Below are positions 53,641 to 64,000 of a stretch of 64,000 nt of DNA, piece after piece; position 1 is the first letter of the stretch; each line of letters begins with the position of its first letter. Under the pieces are notes generated by a model. The model had not been told where the DNA came from. It was given only the letters and a program-made list of their open reading frames with translations, and made no database searches. This DNA comes from Phytohabitans suffuscus (GTDB lineage: Bacteria > Actinomycetota > Actinomycetes > Mycobacteriales > Micromonosporaceae), in contig NZ_AP022871.1 of NCBI RefSeq assembly GCF_011764565.1, positions 3,348,320-3,412,319 of the forward strand, in the 5' to 3' direction. The position numbers were made by a program, and so were the translations under genes.

Positions 53641-54790
53641 GCGTTCGCGCAGGTGGCGGCTCGTGCTCGGCGGCCCGGCCGAGGAGTCGCTCGGTGAGCT
53701 GAGCGGCAACGAGGCGGCCATGGACGCCGCGCTGGCCGCCCTCTACGACTCCGGCCCGGGTGATGGCGACGGCCCGCGCCGGCAGCGCTCGGCCGGCCTC
53801 GGCGCGTCGGCGCCTCAGGTGGCGCGGTGGCTGGGCGACATCCGCGAGTACTTCCCGAGCACGGTCGTGCAGATCATGCAGTCCGACGCGATCGAGCGGC
53901 TCAACCTCACCAGCCTGCTGCTCGAACCGGAGATGCTCGACGCGGTCGAGCCCGACGTACACCTGGTCGGCACGCTGCTCTCGCTCAACCGGGTCATGCC
54001 CGACCAGACCAAGGACGTCGCGCGGCAGGTGGTGCGCAAGGTCGTCGACGACCTGGAACGCCGCATCGCCGACAAGACCAAGGCCGCCGTGACCGGCGCG
54101 CTCAACCGGGCCACCCGGGTCAACCGCCCGCGCCACGCAGACATCGACTGGAACCGCACGATCCGGGCCAACCTCAAGCATTACCAGCCCGAGTACCGCA
54201 CGGTCGTGCCGGAGCGCCTCATCGGGTACGGCCGGCGCACCACCGCCGTACAGCGCGATGTGATCCTCTGCGTCGACCAGTCCGGCTCGATGGCGGCCTC
54301 GGTCGTCTACTCGGGAGTCTTCGCGACGGTGCTCGCCTCGATGCGTTCGCTGCGCACGTCACTCGTGGTCTTCGACACCGCGGTCGTCGACCTGACCGAC
54401 CAGCTGCACGACCCGGTCGAGGTGCTCTTCGGCACCCAACTCGGCGGGGGCACCGACATCAACCGGGCCATCGCGTACTGCCAGGAGCTGGTCACCCGCC
54501 CGCGAGACAGCATCTTTGTGCTGATCAGCGACCTGTACGAGGGCGGTGTCCGGGCGGAGATGCTGCGCCGGGTGGCCGCGCTGGTCGAGGCGGGGGTGCA
54601 GGTGGTGGTGCTGCTCGCGCTCTCCGACGAGGGCGCGCCGGCGTACGACCACGACAACGCGGCCGCGCTGGCTTCGCTGGGCGTGCCGGCGTTCGCGTGT
54701 ACGCCGGACGCGTTTCCCGAGCTGATGGCGGCCGCGATCGAGCGGCGTGACCTGAGGGCGTTCGCCGCTCAGCTCACCTCCCGCTCGTAG
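53633..54790 (+). CDS. VWA domain protein (ViaA/CoxE-like)
   Basis: 385 residues. N-terminal helical part (IREYFPSTVVQIMQSDAIER), a basic middle (HADIDWNRTIRANLKHYQPE), then a von Willebrand A domain with a full MIDAS: DQSGSM, Thr in GGGTDINRA and Asp in LISDLYEGG. It is the expected partner of the MoxR ATPase. The start ATG overlaps the DUF5682 stop; the 3' end overlaps the convergent acetyltransferase by 17 bp. Confidence 0.93.
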   Translation: MDERSRRWRLVLGGPAEESLGELSGNEAAMDAALAALYDSGPGDGDGPRRQRSAGLGASAPQVARWLGDIREYFPSTVVQIMQSDAIERLNLTSLLLEPEMLDAVEPDVHLVGTLLSLNRVMPDQTKDVARQVVRKVVDDLERRIADKTKAAVTGALNRATRVNRPRHADIDWNRTIRANLKHYQPEYRTVVPERLIGYGRRTTAVQRDVILCVDQSGSMAASVVYSGVFATVLASMRSLRTSLVVFDTAVVDLTDQLHDPVEVLFGTQLGGGTDINRAIAYCQELVTRPRDSIFVLISDLYEGGVRAEMLRRVAALVEAGVQVVVLLALSDEGAPAYDHDNAAALASLGVPAFACTPDAFPELMAAAIERRDLRAFAAQLTSRS

Positions 54791-55280
54791 CCGGCCTCCC
54801 GCTCGTGCGGACCTCCCGCTCGTAGCAGACCGAGATCGGCGATCCTATGTAGACGCCGAAGAGGGGGATGGGACGGTAGCCCTCGCGCTCGTAGAAGCGC
54901 TGGGCGTCGGGCTGCGCGGTGCCGGTCTCCAGGCGGATCGTGGTCCAACCGCGCTCGACCGCGGCCGCTTCGAGCGCGCGGAGCAGGGCGGTCGCCACGC
55001 CGGTGCCGCGGGCATGTGGCACCACGTACATGCGCTTGATCTCCGCGCTCGTGGCGTCGAGGCGCCGGAGGGCGCCGCAGCCGAGCGCCGCCCCGCTGGC
55101 CGGGTCGACCGCGACGAGGAAGTGGTCGATGTCGGCGGCGGACGGCAGCGGCCCGGGCTCGTGGTCGTCGCCGCCGTAGCGGGCGTCCAGCTCGACCCGC
55201 TACTCCTTCCGCAGCGCCGTGCCGGCCGGGTCGTCCCACGGCCGCGCCTCGATCGCCCACCGCACACCGCTTTCCGTCAC
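54774..55280 (-). pseudogene. GNAT acetyltransferase interrupted by an in-frame amber codon
   Basis: In one frame from GTG at 55280: WAIEARPWDDPAGTALRKE, TAG at 55202-55200, then RVELDARYGGDDHEPG, the acetyl-CoA motif VPHARGTGVATALLRALEAA and FYEREGYRPIPLFG. The family normally has a residue such as Gln (CAG) at the stop, so one C-to-T change explains it. Translation could restart only inside the domain. Divergent from tetR, with a shared operator. Confidence 0.75.
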
Positions 55281-55284
55281 AAGC

Positions 55285-55310
55285 GTTACGGTAACATGCG
55301 TTACGGTTAC
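55285..55310. promoter_or_regulatory. Palindromic operator between GNAT and tetR
   Basis: GTTACGGTAAC (55285-55295) is a perfect palindrome; GTTACGGTTAC (55300-55310) repeats its left half twice. They fill the 34-bp gap between the two start codons, the expected place for the TetR-family operator. Confidence 0.65.
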
Positions 55311-55314
55311 GGGC

Positions 55315-55920
55315 ATGGCACGGACGGCCGATCGCCCCGCGCAGGAGGCGCTGCTCTCCCGCGCGGTCTGGGATGTGCTCGCCCACCAGGGCCTGGAGCG
55401 CCTGACGATCCGCGCGGTCGCCGCCGCCGCGGGGTGCACGACCGGCCTTGTCATGCACCGCTTCCCCAACCGCCACGCGCTGCTCCTGCACGCCCGGCGC
55501 CTGCTGCACGAGCGCACCCGCGCTCGGGTCGAGGCGCTGGAGGCCGCGTCGGCGACCCCGAGGGAGGCGTTGCGCGCGGTGCTCCGGCAGAGCCTCTCGC
55601 TCGATGACGAGTTGCGCACCGAAAGCACGGTATGGGTGGGGTTTCTCGCCGCGGCGGTCGGCGACGACGAGCTGATCGCCCAGCACCGCGCCAACAACCA
55701 GTCGTGGCGGCAGCGCATCACCCGCCTCGTCGCCGCCGCCGCACCCGACTGGCCGGCCGACCGCGCGGAAGCCGCGGCGGCCACCCTCGTCGCACTCGTC
55801 GAGGGCGCCGCCGCGCTGGGCTCCGGCGATCCGGACGGTTACCCACCAGCCACCCAGGAGCGGATGCTGGACGACACGCTGGTGGCGTACGGATTAGCAC
55901 GGACGTACGAACGAGCGTAG
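55315..55920 (+). CDS. TetR-family transcriptional regulator
   Basis: 201 residues. Helix-turn-helix: LLSRAVWDVLAHQGLERLTI, RAVAAAAGCTTGLVMHRFPN. C-terminal domain with SLDDELRTESTVWVGFLAAA, like the BetI/TetR_C_6 group. Start at the ATG after the operator; the longer frame reads through the operator and is not credible. It probably represses the divergent acetyltransferase and itself. Confidence 0.88.
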   Translation: MARTADRPAQEALLSRAVWDVLAHQGLERLTIRAVAAAAGCTTGLVMHRFPNRHALLLHARRLLHERTRARVEALEAASATPREALRAVLRQSLSLDDELRTESTVWVGFLAAAVGDDELIAQHRANNQSWRQRITRLVAAAAPDWPADRAEAAAATLVALVEGAAALGSGDPDGYPPATQERMLDDTLVAYGLARTYERA

Positions 55921-55929
55921 GGTGCCGGT

Positions 55930-56559
55930 ATGGAAGTCGCGCACCAGCCCTCGATGCTCGACCTCGCCGAGCGGGCCACCCTCGGCCCGATCGCCGGCCG
56001 GGTGCGGCGCCACCAGCTGAGCAGGGGTGCCTGGGTCGACCACCTGCCGGGCTGGGTGCACGGCTCCGACCTGCTGCTCGACACGCTGCTGCACGAGGTG
56101 CCGTGGCGGGCCGAGCGCCGGGAGATGTATGAGCGGGAGGTCGACGTGCCCCGCCTCCTGTGCTGGTTCGGCGAGGGTGACCCGCTCCCCGACCCGCTGC
56201 TGGAGCAGGCGCGCGAGGGCCTCACCGCCCACTACGCCCCGGAGCTGGGCGAGCCGTTCGTCACGGCCGGCATGTGCCTCTACCGCACCGGCCGCGACAG
56301 CGTCGCCTGGCACGGCGACACCAACGGCCGCTCGGCACGCGTCGACACCATGGTCGCGATCGTCAGCTTCGGCACGCCCCGGCCGCTGCTCCTGCGCCCC
56401 CGTGGCGGCGGGGCCAGCCTCAGGTTTCCGCTCGGCCACGGCGACCTGATCGTCATGGGCGGCTCGTGCCAGCGCACCTGGGAGCACGCCGTGCCCAAGA
56501 CCGCCAGGCCGGTCGGCCCGAGGGTGAGCGTCCAGTTCCGCCCGACCGGCGTCTCCTGA
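55930..56559 (+). CDS. AlkB-like 2-oxoglutarate/Fe(II) dioxygenase
   Basis: 209 residues. Iron ligands His128-x-Asp130 (SVAWHGDTNG) and His186 (RTWEHAVPK); 2-oxoglutarate-binding Arg198 and Arg204 (RVSVQFR). LLCWFGEGDPLPDP and GHGDLIVMGGSCQRTW fit the family. It repairs alkylated bases in DNA or RNA. It follows tetR by 9 bp on the same strand, so it may share its promoter. Confidence 0.92.
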   Translation: MEVAHQPSMLDLAERATLGPIAGRVRRHQLSRGAWVDHLPGWVHGSDLLLDTLLHEVPWRAERREMYEREVDVPRLLCWFGEGDPLPDPLLEQAREGLTAHYAPELGEPFVTAGMCLYRTGRDSVAWHGDTNGRSARVDTMVAIVSFGTPRPLLLRPRGGGASLRFPLGHGDLIVMGGSCQRTWEHAVPKTARPVGPRVSVQFRPTGVS

Positions 56560-56570
56560 GGGCCCGCCGC

Positions 56571-56981
56571 CTACCCGGCCACCTGGCGCACCCGGATCGC
56601 GTTGCCGAACGGGTCGCGCAGCCCGAAGTCGATCCCGTACGGCCGCTCGGTCGGCTCGTCGGTGAACTCCACGCCCTTGGCCTTCAGCTCCTCGAACGTG
56701 CGGTACGCGTCGTCGGTGTTGAAGCCGAGCCACCCGCCGGCCGCCCCCTTGGTCAGCAGCTCACGCACCCGCTCGGCGGTCGCCTCGTCCATCGAGGGCG
56801 GCCCCGGCTTCTCCAGCAGGATCGTGCGGTCCGGCTGGCCGGGCACGTTGACGGTGAGCCAGCGCATGAAACCCAGATCCTGGTCGGTGTTGACCTCTAG
56901 GCCCAGCTTGCCCACGTAGAAGTCGAGGGCCTCGTCCTGGTCGAGTACGAAGATTGAGGACATCGCGGTCGCGTTCAACAT
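56571..56981 (-). CDS. VOC-family (glyoxalase-like) protein
   Basis: 136 residues from the ATG of MLNATAMSSIFVLDQDEALD. One betaalphabetabetabeta unit at the start (FYVGKLGLEVNTDQDLGFMR) and a second after residue 75 (AYRTFEELKAKGVEFTDEPT, GIDFGLRDPFGNAIRV). Dimeric metal enzyme or binding protein, for example drug resistance. It follows the AraC gene by 10 bp. Confidence 0.88.
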   Translation of the reverse strand: MLNATAMSSIFVLDQDEALDFYVGKLGLEVNTDQDLGFMRWLTVNVPGQPDRTILLEKPGPPSMDEATAERVRELLTKGAAGGWLGFNTDDAYRTFEELKAKGVEFTDEPTERPYGIDFGLRDPFGNAIRVRQVAG

Positions 56982-56991
56982 GCCGGCGACG

Positions 56992-57414
56992 CTAGTCGAC
57001 CTTGGCGTGCCGGGCTTCTCCAAAACTGACAGGCCGCATCCAGGCCCGCGTGAAACAGGTGGGCACCGGCAGGCTCACCGCGGTCCGCCGGTACAGCGAC
57101 GGCGACTGCCCGACGATGTCGTGAAACGTACGGCTGAACGTGCCGAGGCTCGTGAACCCCACCGCGAAGCAGACGTCGGTGATTGAACGGTCGGTCTCGC
57201 GGAGCATGAACATCGACCGCTCCACCCGCCGCCGCTGCAGATAGCGATGCGGCGTCTCCCCGAACGTGGCCCGAAACGTCCGGATGAAATGCCCCTCGGA
57301 GACATGGGCGATACGAGCCAGCGCCGTGATGTCGAGCGGCTGCGCGTAGGCCCGATCCATCGCGTCGCGAGCCCGCAGCATCCGGCGGTTGGTCTCCTCG
57401 ACAGCACGACTCAC
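56992..57414 (-). CDS. AraC-family transcriptional regulator, DNA-binding domain only
   Basis: About 140 residues from a GTG. Two helix-turn-helix motifs: LDITALARIAHVSEGHFIRT-FRATFGETPHRYLQ and the second, DRSITDVCFAVGFTSLGTFS followed by RTFHDIVGQSP. No effector domain, as in MarA/SoxS-type proteins. In one operon with the VOC gene, which it probably activates. Confidence 0.88.
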   Translation of the reverse strand: MSRAVEETNRRMLRARDAMDRAYAQPLDITALARIAHVSEGHFIRTFRATFGETPHRYLQRRRVERSMFMLRETDRSITDVCFAVGFTSLGTFSRTFHDIVGQSPSLYRRTAVSLPVPTCFTRAWMRPVSFGEARHAKVD

Positions 57415-57641
57415 GCAGCCATCACACCACGCCCGCGATCTTTCTCCAAGATAATCGCTTTGCGACGACCGCCGGAGCGAAAAGTAACTGCACAATGAAG
57501 GACACCCATTAGCCAGGTGGCTCTTTGCTCGGTGGCGTCCACATGAATGAGTCCGCATGAGCAGATCAAAACAGGCACCGTTTGCAAGTGCCTGCAAAAT
57601 TGGGGTTAGCAAGATGCGGACCAGTCAGGGGGTCAAAAGAG

Positions 57642-58328
57642 ATGAAGCCTCCGAAGCTCAGCCCATTCGCCGGTTTCGCAGAAAGCCTCGGAAAGATCGG
57701 AGTCGCGCTCGCCGCCGCGGCAGCGTCAATTGCGATCTTCATCTGCGCCTTTCTCACCCCAGCCGTGATCGCCGACCTTGACCGCGGAGACCGGGACTGG
57801 GTGGCCGCGCTCGTCGCGACGCTCATGGTCGTGGCCGTATCGATGATGCTCCAGCGCGGGCAGGTCCGGCACGAACGGCTGTGGCTGCAGCGGGAGTACA
57901 CCTTCAACATCATCAAAATGGCGATAGAAGACCCGATTTTCACCCAGTGCTGGGGCCCACGGGTGAGCCCACCACATATGGACGAGCGGTTGTTCTACTA
58001 CGCCAACCTGATAATTGTGGGCTGGTCATATGCGTGGGAGCACGGCCAGATCGACGGGCAGCAGGTCCGGGCCTACGCGAAGGCATTCTTCGAGACCGAG
58101 GTGGCCCGCGAGTACTGGCAACGGTTTGGGGCACTGCGATCCCATTCGCGCCGGCGCGAACGCGCTTTCTTTCGGATCATCGACGACGAGTACCTCCGAG
58201 CCCTCGACAGCGGGCCGCCATCCCGCCCGTACGAGCGACAGGCCCAGCCAGAGACGCCCACACCGCCACTCGAGGCCGATGCGCTGTGGCAGGCGAACCT
58301 ACCGGCCGGCCTGCGCCGGACGCACTAA
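57642..58328 (+). CDS. DUF6082-like membrane protein
   Basis: 228 residues from the ATG with AGGGGG upstream. Two hydrophobic helices (IGVALAAAAASIAIFICAFL and WVAALVATLMVVAVSMMLQR) precede a soluble domain with NIIKMAIEDPIFTQCWGP, FYYANLIIVGWSYAWEHGQI and FETEVAREYWQRF. Similar architecture to the gene at 7.5-8.0 kb. Tail-to-tail with a DUF397 gene, as there. Function unknown. Confidence 0.75.
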   Translation: MKPPKLSPFAGFAESLGKIGVALAAAAASIAIFICAFLTPAVIADLDRGDRDWVAALVATLMVVAVSMMLQRGQVRHERLWLQREYTFNIIKMAIEDPIFTQCWGPRVSPPHMDERLFYYANLIIVGWSYAWEHGQIDGQQVRAYAKAFFETEVAREYWQRFGALRSHSRRRERAFFRIIDDEYLRALDSGPPSRPYERQAQPETPTPPLEADALWQANLPAGLRRTH

Positions 58329-58546
58329 CGGCTCAGCCGTGCAAGGTCGAAGTCGCCCTCGCGGACGTGCGACACGAAGCAGGCCCAGTCGGTATGACTC
58401 ATCACCTGCACTACGGACGGGTGCAGCGAACTGCGCCAGTGCACCCCATCCGGATCCACGCTGACCTCAGCGCAATGCGCTTCGGCCACGCACCGACTGC
58501 TGCGCCGCCAAGCCCGACCGGCCGACTCGCCTCCACCCACGATCAC
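58325..58546 (-). CDS. DUF397-like protein
   Basis: 73 residues: WRRSSRCVAEAHCAEVSVDP, then DGVHWRSSLHPSVVQVMSHT, DWACFVSHVREGDF. This is the divergent DUF397 type with two cysteines. Its stop overlaps the stop of the convergent DUF6082 gene by four bases. No regulator gene is next to it. Confidence 0.75.
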   Translation of the reverse strand: MIVGGGESAGRAWRRSSRCVAEAHCAEVSVDPDGVHWRSSLHPSVVQVMSHTDWACFVSHVREGDFDLARLSR

Positions 58547-58760
58547 CCGATCTTTCTACCATCCTATGTGGACGCATCGGCTCAACACCCCCGCGTGTGG
58601 TCGGAAGTTTGGTCCCCCGGTGTCGCGGCTTTCTCGCACTGCTTCCGTTATGCCGCGGAGGGTGAGGCCGCGGGAGCAACGGTCTGGACCACCGCGGACA
58701 TCGCGGTAGCTCAAATCCCTTGAAAGGCACCGACCACGGCGACCCCGTGGAACAGATCCG

Positions 58761-60059
<1,299 letters not shown>

Positions 60060-60176
60060 TTACTGGGGGCTCGGGTGCCAGTGTGGCGACCGCGTGGCGA
60101 GCCCGAGGTGTCAGGCTAACAAGAAGTTACGACCAGCTCAGCGCTGGCCATGGAGATCAGCAGGGGGTCACCACCG

Positions 60177-61007
60177 GTGTACGACGTGGTGTTGCTCACG
60201 CTCGGCGGCGGTTGTGGCGCTCCGCGCGTGCCGGTGCTCGCCTGTGCCGATGCGCTCACGGCGGTTGGCGCCACTGTACAGACGGTCACCGCCGAGTCCG
60301 ACGCCGACATCGATGCAATCCTGGACGGCCGCCGCCTGGTGGTCGGCGCGGCCACCGACGGGCAGTTGCGCGCCGTCGTGCGGCGCATGGTCCGGCGGTA
60401 CGCCCCGGCGCCCAGCAAGCGCCCGGCCGACCTGCCCGCCAACCGCACCGTTCCCGACCTGCCGCCGATCGGTGTACTCCCGCTCGACCCGACCGCCGAC
60501 GACCTCGCCGCCCAGCTCGACCTGCCGCGCGACCCCGCCGAGGTGGCCAGGGCGGTGCTCGGAGACAAGGTCCGCCGCCTTGACCTGCTCCGCAACGATG
60601 GTGGGTCGGTCACGCTCGACGGTGCGCTGATCGGCGGCGAGCAGGGCATGTGGCGGGGACGCGTGGAGGTGGACGACGCCGTGCTGAGCGACGGGTCCGA
60701 CCCCATCCTGGCGTGCGCGGTCGGCAACGGCGCCGGCCACACGCGGCTCGACAGGCTCGCGCTGCTCAACGCCCCCGACCCGGCTGACGGCATGATCGAG
60801 GTCGCGGTGGCCGTGCCGACGATCGCGCAGCGCCTGCTGCGCCGCCCCCGCGTGCGGATCGAGGTCCGCCGGGCGCGCGGGCGCGCCGTGGCGGTCACCC
60901 CCCGCGAGACCGACATCGGGTACACCGACGACGGCGTCAGCGGCACCCTGAGCCACAAGCGGTCGTGGTGGATCGAGCCGGGAGCCTGGGCGGTGTACGT
61001 TCGCTGA
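60177..61007 (+). CDS. Diacylglycerol kinase-like protein
   Basis: About 276 residues. I start at the GTG giving MYDVVLLTLGGGCGAP, because AGGGGG is upstream and homologues start there; an ATG nine codons earlier has no ribosome binding site. The fold-level pattern (DGGSVTLDGALIGGEQGMWR, then AVAVPTIAQRLLRRPRV) resembles the C-terminal half of DAGK-family lipid kinases. The N-terminal nucleotide site is not clear. Function uncertain. Follows divergent purA. Confidence 0.7.
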   Translation: MYDVVLLTLGGGCGAPRVPVLACADALTAVGATVQTVTAESDADIDAILDGRRLVVGAATDGQLRAVVRRMVRRYAPAPSKRPADLPANRTVPDLPPIGVLPLDPTADDLAAQLDLPRDPAEVARAVLGDKVRRLDLLRNDGGSVTLDGALIGGEQGMWRGRVEVDDAVLSDGSDPILACAVGNGAGHTRLDRLALLNAPDPADGMIEVAVAVPTIAQRLLRRPRVRIEVRRARGRAVAVTPRETDIGYTDDGVSGTLSHKRSWWIEPGAWAVYVR

Positions 61008-61045
61008 CTCCTGTGCGAGGCTGCCGGTGGGAGAGGAGGTTGCAC

Positions 61046-63885
61046 GTGGACGAGGAACGGCCCAGGTCGCGGCAGGTGCCGGTCGGCCCCAACCGCGGTG
61101 TCAAGCCGCTGTGGCCCTCCGCCGACTACGTGCCGGAGGAGGACGCCGCGCCCGCTCCCACGCCACCACCACAGCCTCCGCAGCCGATGGCCGAGCCTTT
61201 CCCGCCGCAGGTCTCGCCCTCCGGGAGTTACCCGCCGCCTCATTACGCGAGCCCGGAGCCCGCGGTGTACAGCCGGCCGGCTGAGCCCGTCGCCAGCCCG
61301 CAACCGCCTGCCAGCCCGGAAGCGCCTGCGGCCGGCTTCGACGCAGCGGCTCAGAGCGGGCCAGGCTTCGGCGCTGCCGACCATCGCGGGCCGGTCTTCG
61401 GCGCCGCGGGCCACAGCGGGCCGGGCTTCGACCCTGCTGCTCAGAGCGGGCCGGGCTTCGGCCACGCGGCTCAGAGCGGGCCGGGCTTCGGTGGCGTGCC
61501 CGAGCCGCAGGCGTGGGTCGATGGCAACGACAACCTCCCGCCGGGTGTCTGGAACCTGGCCGGCGCGTCTGCGCACGTCGAGCCGCCCACGCCCGTGCAC
61601 AACGGCCCACCGATCACCACCACGCCGCCGGCTGGCATCCCGGTCTCCTCGGGCCACCACTCGGGCGGCGTCCCGTTTCCGTCGCTGCCACCGACCTCGG
61701 CGCCGCCCGTGACCTCTTCGCCGCCGGTGACATCCTCACCGCCCGTCACCTCCTCACCCCCGATGACCTCTTCGCCGCCCGCCGAGTACGCCCCGCCGGT
61801 GCCGGCTGCCCCTCGGATGCCGGCCGCAGCACCAGTCGCCTCCGCACCGCCGGCGACATTCGCACCGCCAGTCGCCTCCGCTCCGCCGGCGACCTCCGCC
61901 CCACCAGCCTCTGCGCTACCGGCAGCCTCGGCTTTTCCCGCCGACTTCGGCCCGCCGGTCGCCCTCCCGCCCGCCCAGGATCAGCCCGAGTCCGCGCCGG
62001 CGAGCTACGGCCAGCCGGCGTTCGCGCCACCAGCCTCCGGACCGCCCGCCTACGGCCAGCCGGCCTCGGGACCCCCCGCCTACGGCCAGCCCACCTCAGG
62101 GCCACCCACCTCAGGGCCGCCCGCTCACGGCCAGCCTTGGCCACCTGCCTCGGGACCGCCCGCTTACGGCCAGCCTTCCTCTGGAGTTCCCGCCTACGGA
62201 CCGCCCTCCTCTGGAGGCCCCGCGTACGGCCAGCCCGCATACAGCGAGCCCCCCTCAACGCCACCTGCATACAGCCAGCCCGCCTCAGGCCCACCCGCAT
62301 ACGGCCAGCCCGCCTCAGGCCCACCCGCACATAGTCAGCCCGCCTCGGGACCCCCGCCGGCTACGGAGGCGAGCCCGCGTCAGGGCCGCCCGCCTACGAG
62401 CAGCCCGCCCCCGGCGCCCCTGCCTACGGCCAGCCCGCGTCCGGAGGTCCCGCCTACAACCAGCCGGCTTGGGGCCAGCCCGCGGCGACCTCCGGCCCGC
62501 CGGCGACCGCGAACGGTGGTCCACAGTGGAGCCCGACGCAGCCCGCACCGGGAGCCGTACACAACCCGGGGCCCAACGGCCAGCCCGGCAGTTGGGGACC
62601 GACCGGCAACCAGTCGCTGCAGCCGCCCGCGGACCCGTGGGCCGGTGCGGCGCCGCTGCACCACCCGCCCGGTTCGCCATGGGCCAGCCCGCCCGGCCAG
62701 GCCGTCCCGCCCACCGGGCACCCGCAGCCTCCCGCTCCCGACACCACCGCGCCCACCCAGCCGACGCCGGGCGCACAGCCCGGTGCGGCCGCGTACCCCG
62801 CGCAGGGTTGGGCGGGGCAAAACGGTCAGGTCGAGCCGGCCACGCTCCCCACCCAGCCGGGCATCGGCCAGCCGCACCAGGTGCACCCCGGCGTCACCGC
62901 CATGCCGCCGCAGCTGCCGTACCAGGAGCAGCCCGTCCGCCCGACGGAGCCGGGCGTGCCGACGGCGGAGGAGTTCGCGCGGCGCCGTGCGGTCCGGCCG
63001 CCCGAGCCGGTGGCGCGCACGGGCATGCGGGCCGCGGTCAACAAGTCGACGCTGGGCCTGGTCAAGCTCGCGCCCGGCCGCCACGAGCAGGAGTTCCGCC
63101 AGGACGTCGAAAAGGTTCGGCGTAACTTCGGCGGGCTGCGCCAGGTGACCGTGGTCAACCCCAAGGGCGGTGCCGGCAAGACGGTGGCGGTGCTGCTGCT
63201 CGCGATGACGTTCGGGCAGAAACGCGGCGGCTACGTGCTGGCCTGGGACAACAACGAGACCCAGGGCACCCTCGGCATGCGGGCGCAGCAGGACTTCCAC
63301 AGCCGTACCGTGCGCGACATGCTCCGCGACCTCGGAAGCTTCCAGGGCGCGCGGGGGCGGGTGGGCGACCTCTCGCAGTACGTGCGGGCGCAGGGCGAGG
63401 GCATGTTCGACGTGCTGGCCTCGGACGAGTCGGCGACGGCCGGCGAGATGCTGACCGCGCACGCGTTCGGGGAGATCCGCGAGGTGGTCAGCCGCTTCTA
63501 CAAGCTGATCTTCGTGGACACCGGCAACAACGTGCGCGCCCAGAACTGGCAGGCCGCCATCGACGCCACCGACCAGCTCGTCCTCACGATGTCGGCGCGC
63601 AACGACTCGGCCGAGACGGCGGCGCGCATGCTCGACCACCTGGAGCAGAGCGGGCGCACCCGGCTGGTCCGGCAGGCGGTGACCGTCGTGTCGATGCCGT
63701 CGCGCCCGAAAGACATCGACCTGCCGCCGATCCAACGGCACTTCGAGGCGCGCACCCGTGCGGTGCTTCCGGTGCCGTACGACCGCCAGGTCGACACCGG
63801 CGAGCCACTGCGGTACGGCCAGCTCACCAACGCCACGCTCGACGCCTGGCTCAAGGTGGCCGCGGCGGTCTCCGAGGGTCTCTGA
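61046..63885 (+). CDS. Proline-rich ParA/MinD-like ATPase (one frameshift)
   Basis: 946 residues if one C is added to the C5 run at 62351-62355. As written the first frame turns to nonsense, while the next frame continues the same GPPAYGQP-type repeats. GTG start with GAGAGGAGG upstream. Residues 1-650 are disordered Pro/Gly/Ala/Gln repeats; the end is a P-loop ATPase with KGGAGKT (VTVVNPKGGAGKTVAVLLLA), LAWDNNETQGTLGM, and VDTGNN. It resembles ESX-linked or polarity ATPases with long proline-rich tails. Membrane or cytoplasm cannot be told. Confidence 0.85.
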
Positions 63886-63901
63886 AGACCCGGTCGAAGG
63901 T

Positions 63902-64000
63902 CTACGCGCCGGAGAGGGCGTCGCCCGCGGCCGGGTCGCAGTCGCGCAGGAACTGGGCGCAGCGGGCCGCCTCGTCGGACTCGCCGATCTCGTCGGCCGA
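63902..64000 (-). CDS. Hypothetical protein, 3' end only
   Basis: The last 32 codons and a TAG of a gene that runs off the window: SADEIGESDEAARCAQFLRD, then CDPAAGDALSGA. Acidic with two cysteines. Convergent with the ParA-like gene. No family recognised. Confidence 0.6.
   Translation of the reverse strand, partial: SADEIGESDEAARCAQFLRDCDPAAGDALSGA

Overview
The window is high-GC DNA in which almost every stretch is coding. It looks like an actinomycete chromosome, most probably from the Micromonosporaceae. That family call is an inference from DUF397 / XRE-DUF5753 / DUF6082 genes, a DUF6230-DUF6114 pair, CutRS-like two-component systems, the recR-ybaB-dnaX-SRP RNA-tRNA order and an HspR-type operator in front of lon. 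No 16S gene is present to confirm it.

Layout. 1-2.9 kb: part of a peptide ABC importer (two permeases and a solute-binding lipoprotein). 3.1-7.1 kb: DNA-maintenance block recR, ybaB, dnaX, SRP RNA and tRNA-Ser(GGA). 7.3-8.0 kb: a tail-to-tail DUF397/DUF6082 pair. 8,284-21,854: an integrative element inserted in tRNA-Ser(CGA), bounded by identical 59-bp att repeats. It carries a cytosine methyltransferase, a XamI-like endonuclease and Vsr, then XRE and DUF397 regulators, a truncated acetyltransferase, a truncated FtsK/TraB, a DnaB-N/DUF3987 replication protein, Xis, a tyrosine integrase, and an ImmA-like protease with an XRE repressor. The conjugation gene has lost its 5' end, so the element may no longer transfer itself.

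22.0-33.5 kb: deoD, then two tandem copies of a six-gene module: FtsX-type permease, ATPase, peptidoglycan-binding adaptor and four-cysteine lipoprotein, divergent from a CutR-like regulator and a CutS-like kinase. 33.5-47.3 kb: mostly housekeeping genes, including a TetR/thioesterase operon, tadA with its associated protein, an M23 lipoprotein, tyrA, a PHP-domain protein, an EamA transporter, a DUF885 hydrolase, DUF6114/DUF6230, lon and a DedA protein.

47.5-54.8 kb: a tightly overlapping four-gene operon (SWIM-DUF5691, MoxR ATPase, DUF5682, VWA protein) that resembles a MoxR/VWA remodelling machine of unknown target. 54.8-64 kb: an acetyltransferase with an in-frame amber codon opposite a TetR gene, an AlkB-like dioxygenase, an AraC/VOC pair, a second DUF6082/DUF397 pair, purA, a diacylglycerol-kinase-like gene and a large proline-rich ParA/MinD-like ATPase.

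A caution on sequence quality: five genes are each broken by what looks like one missing base in or next to a G/C run. Restoring one base gives a family-like protein in every case, and for one of them exactly the length of its intact paralogue. These are more likely consensus errors than true pseudogenes.
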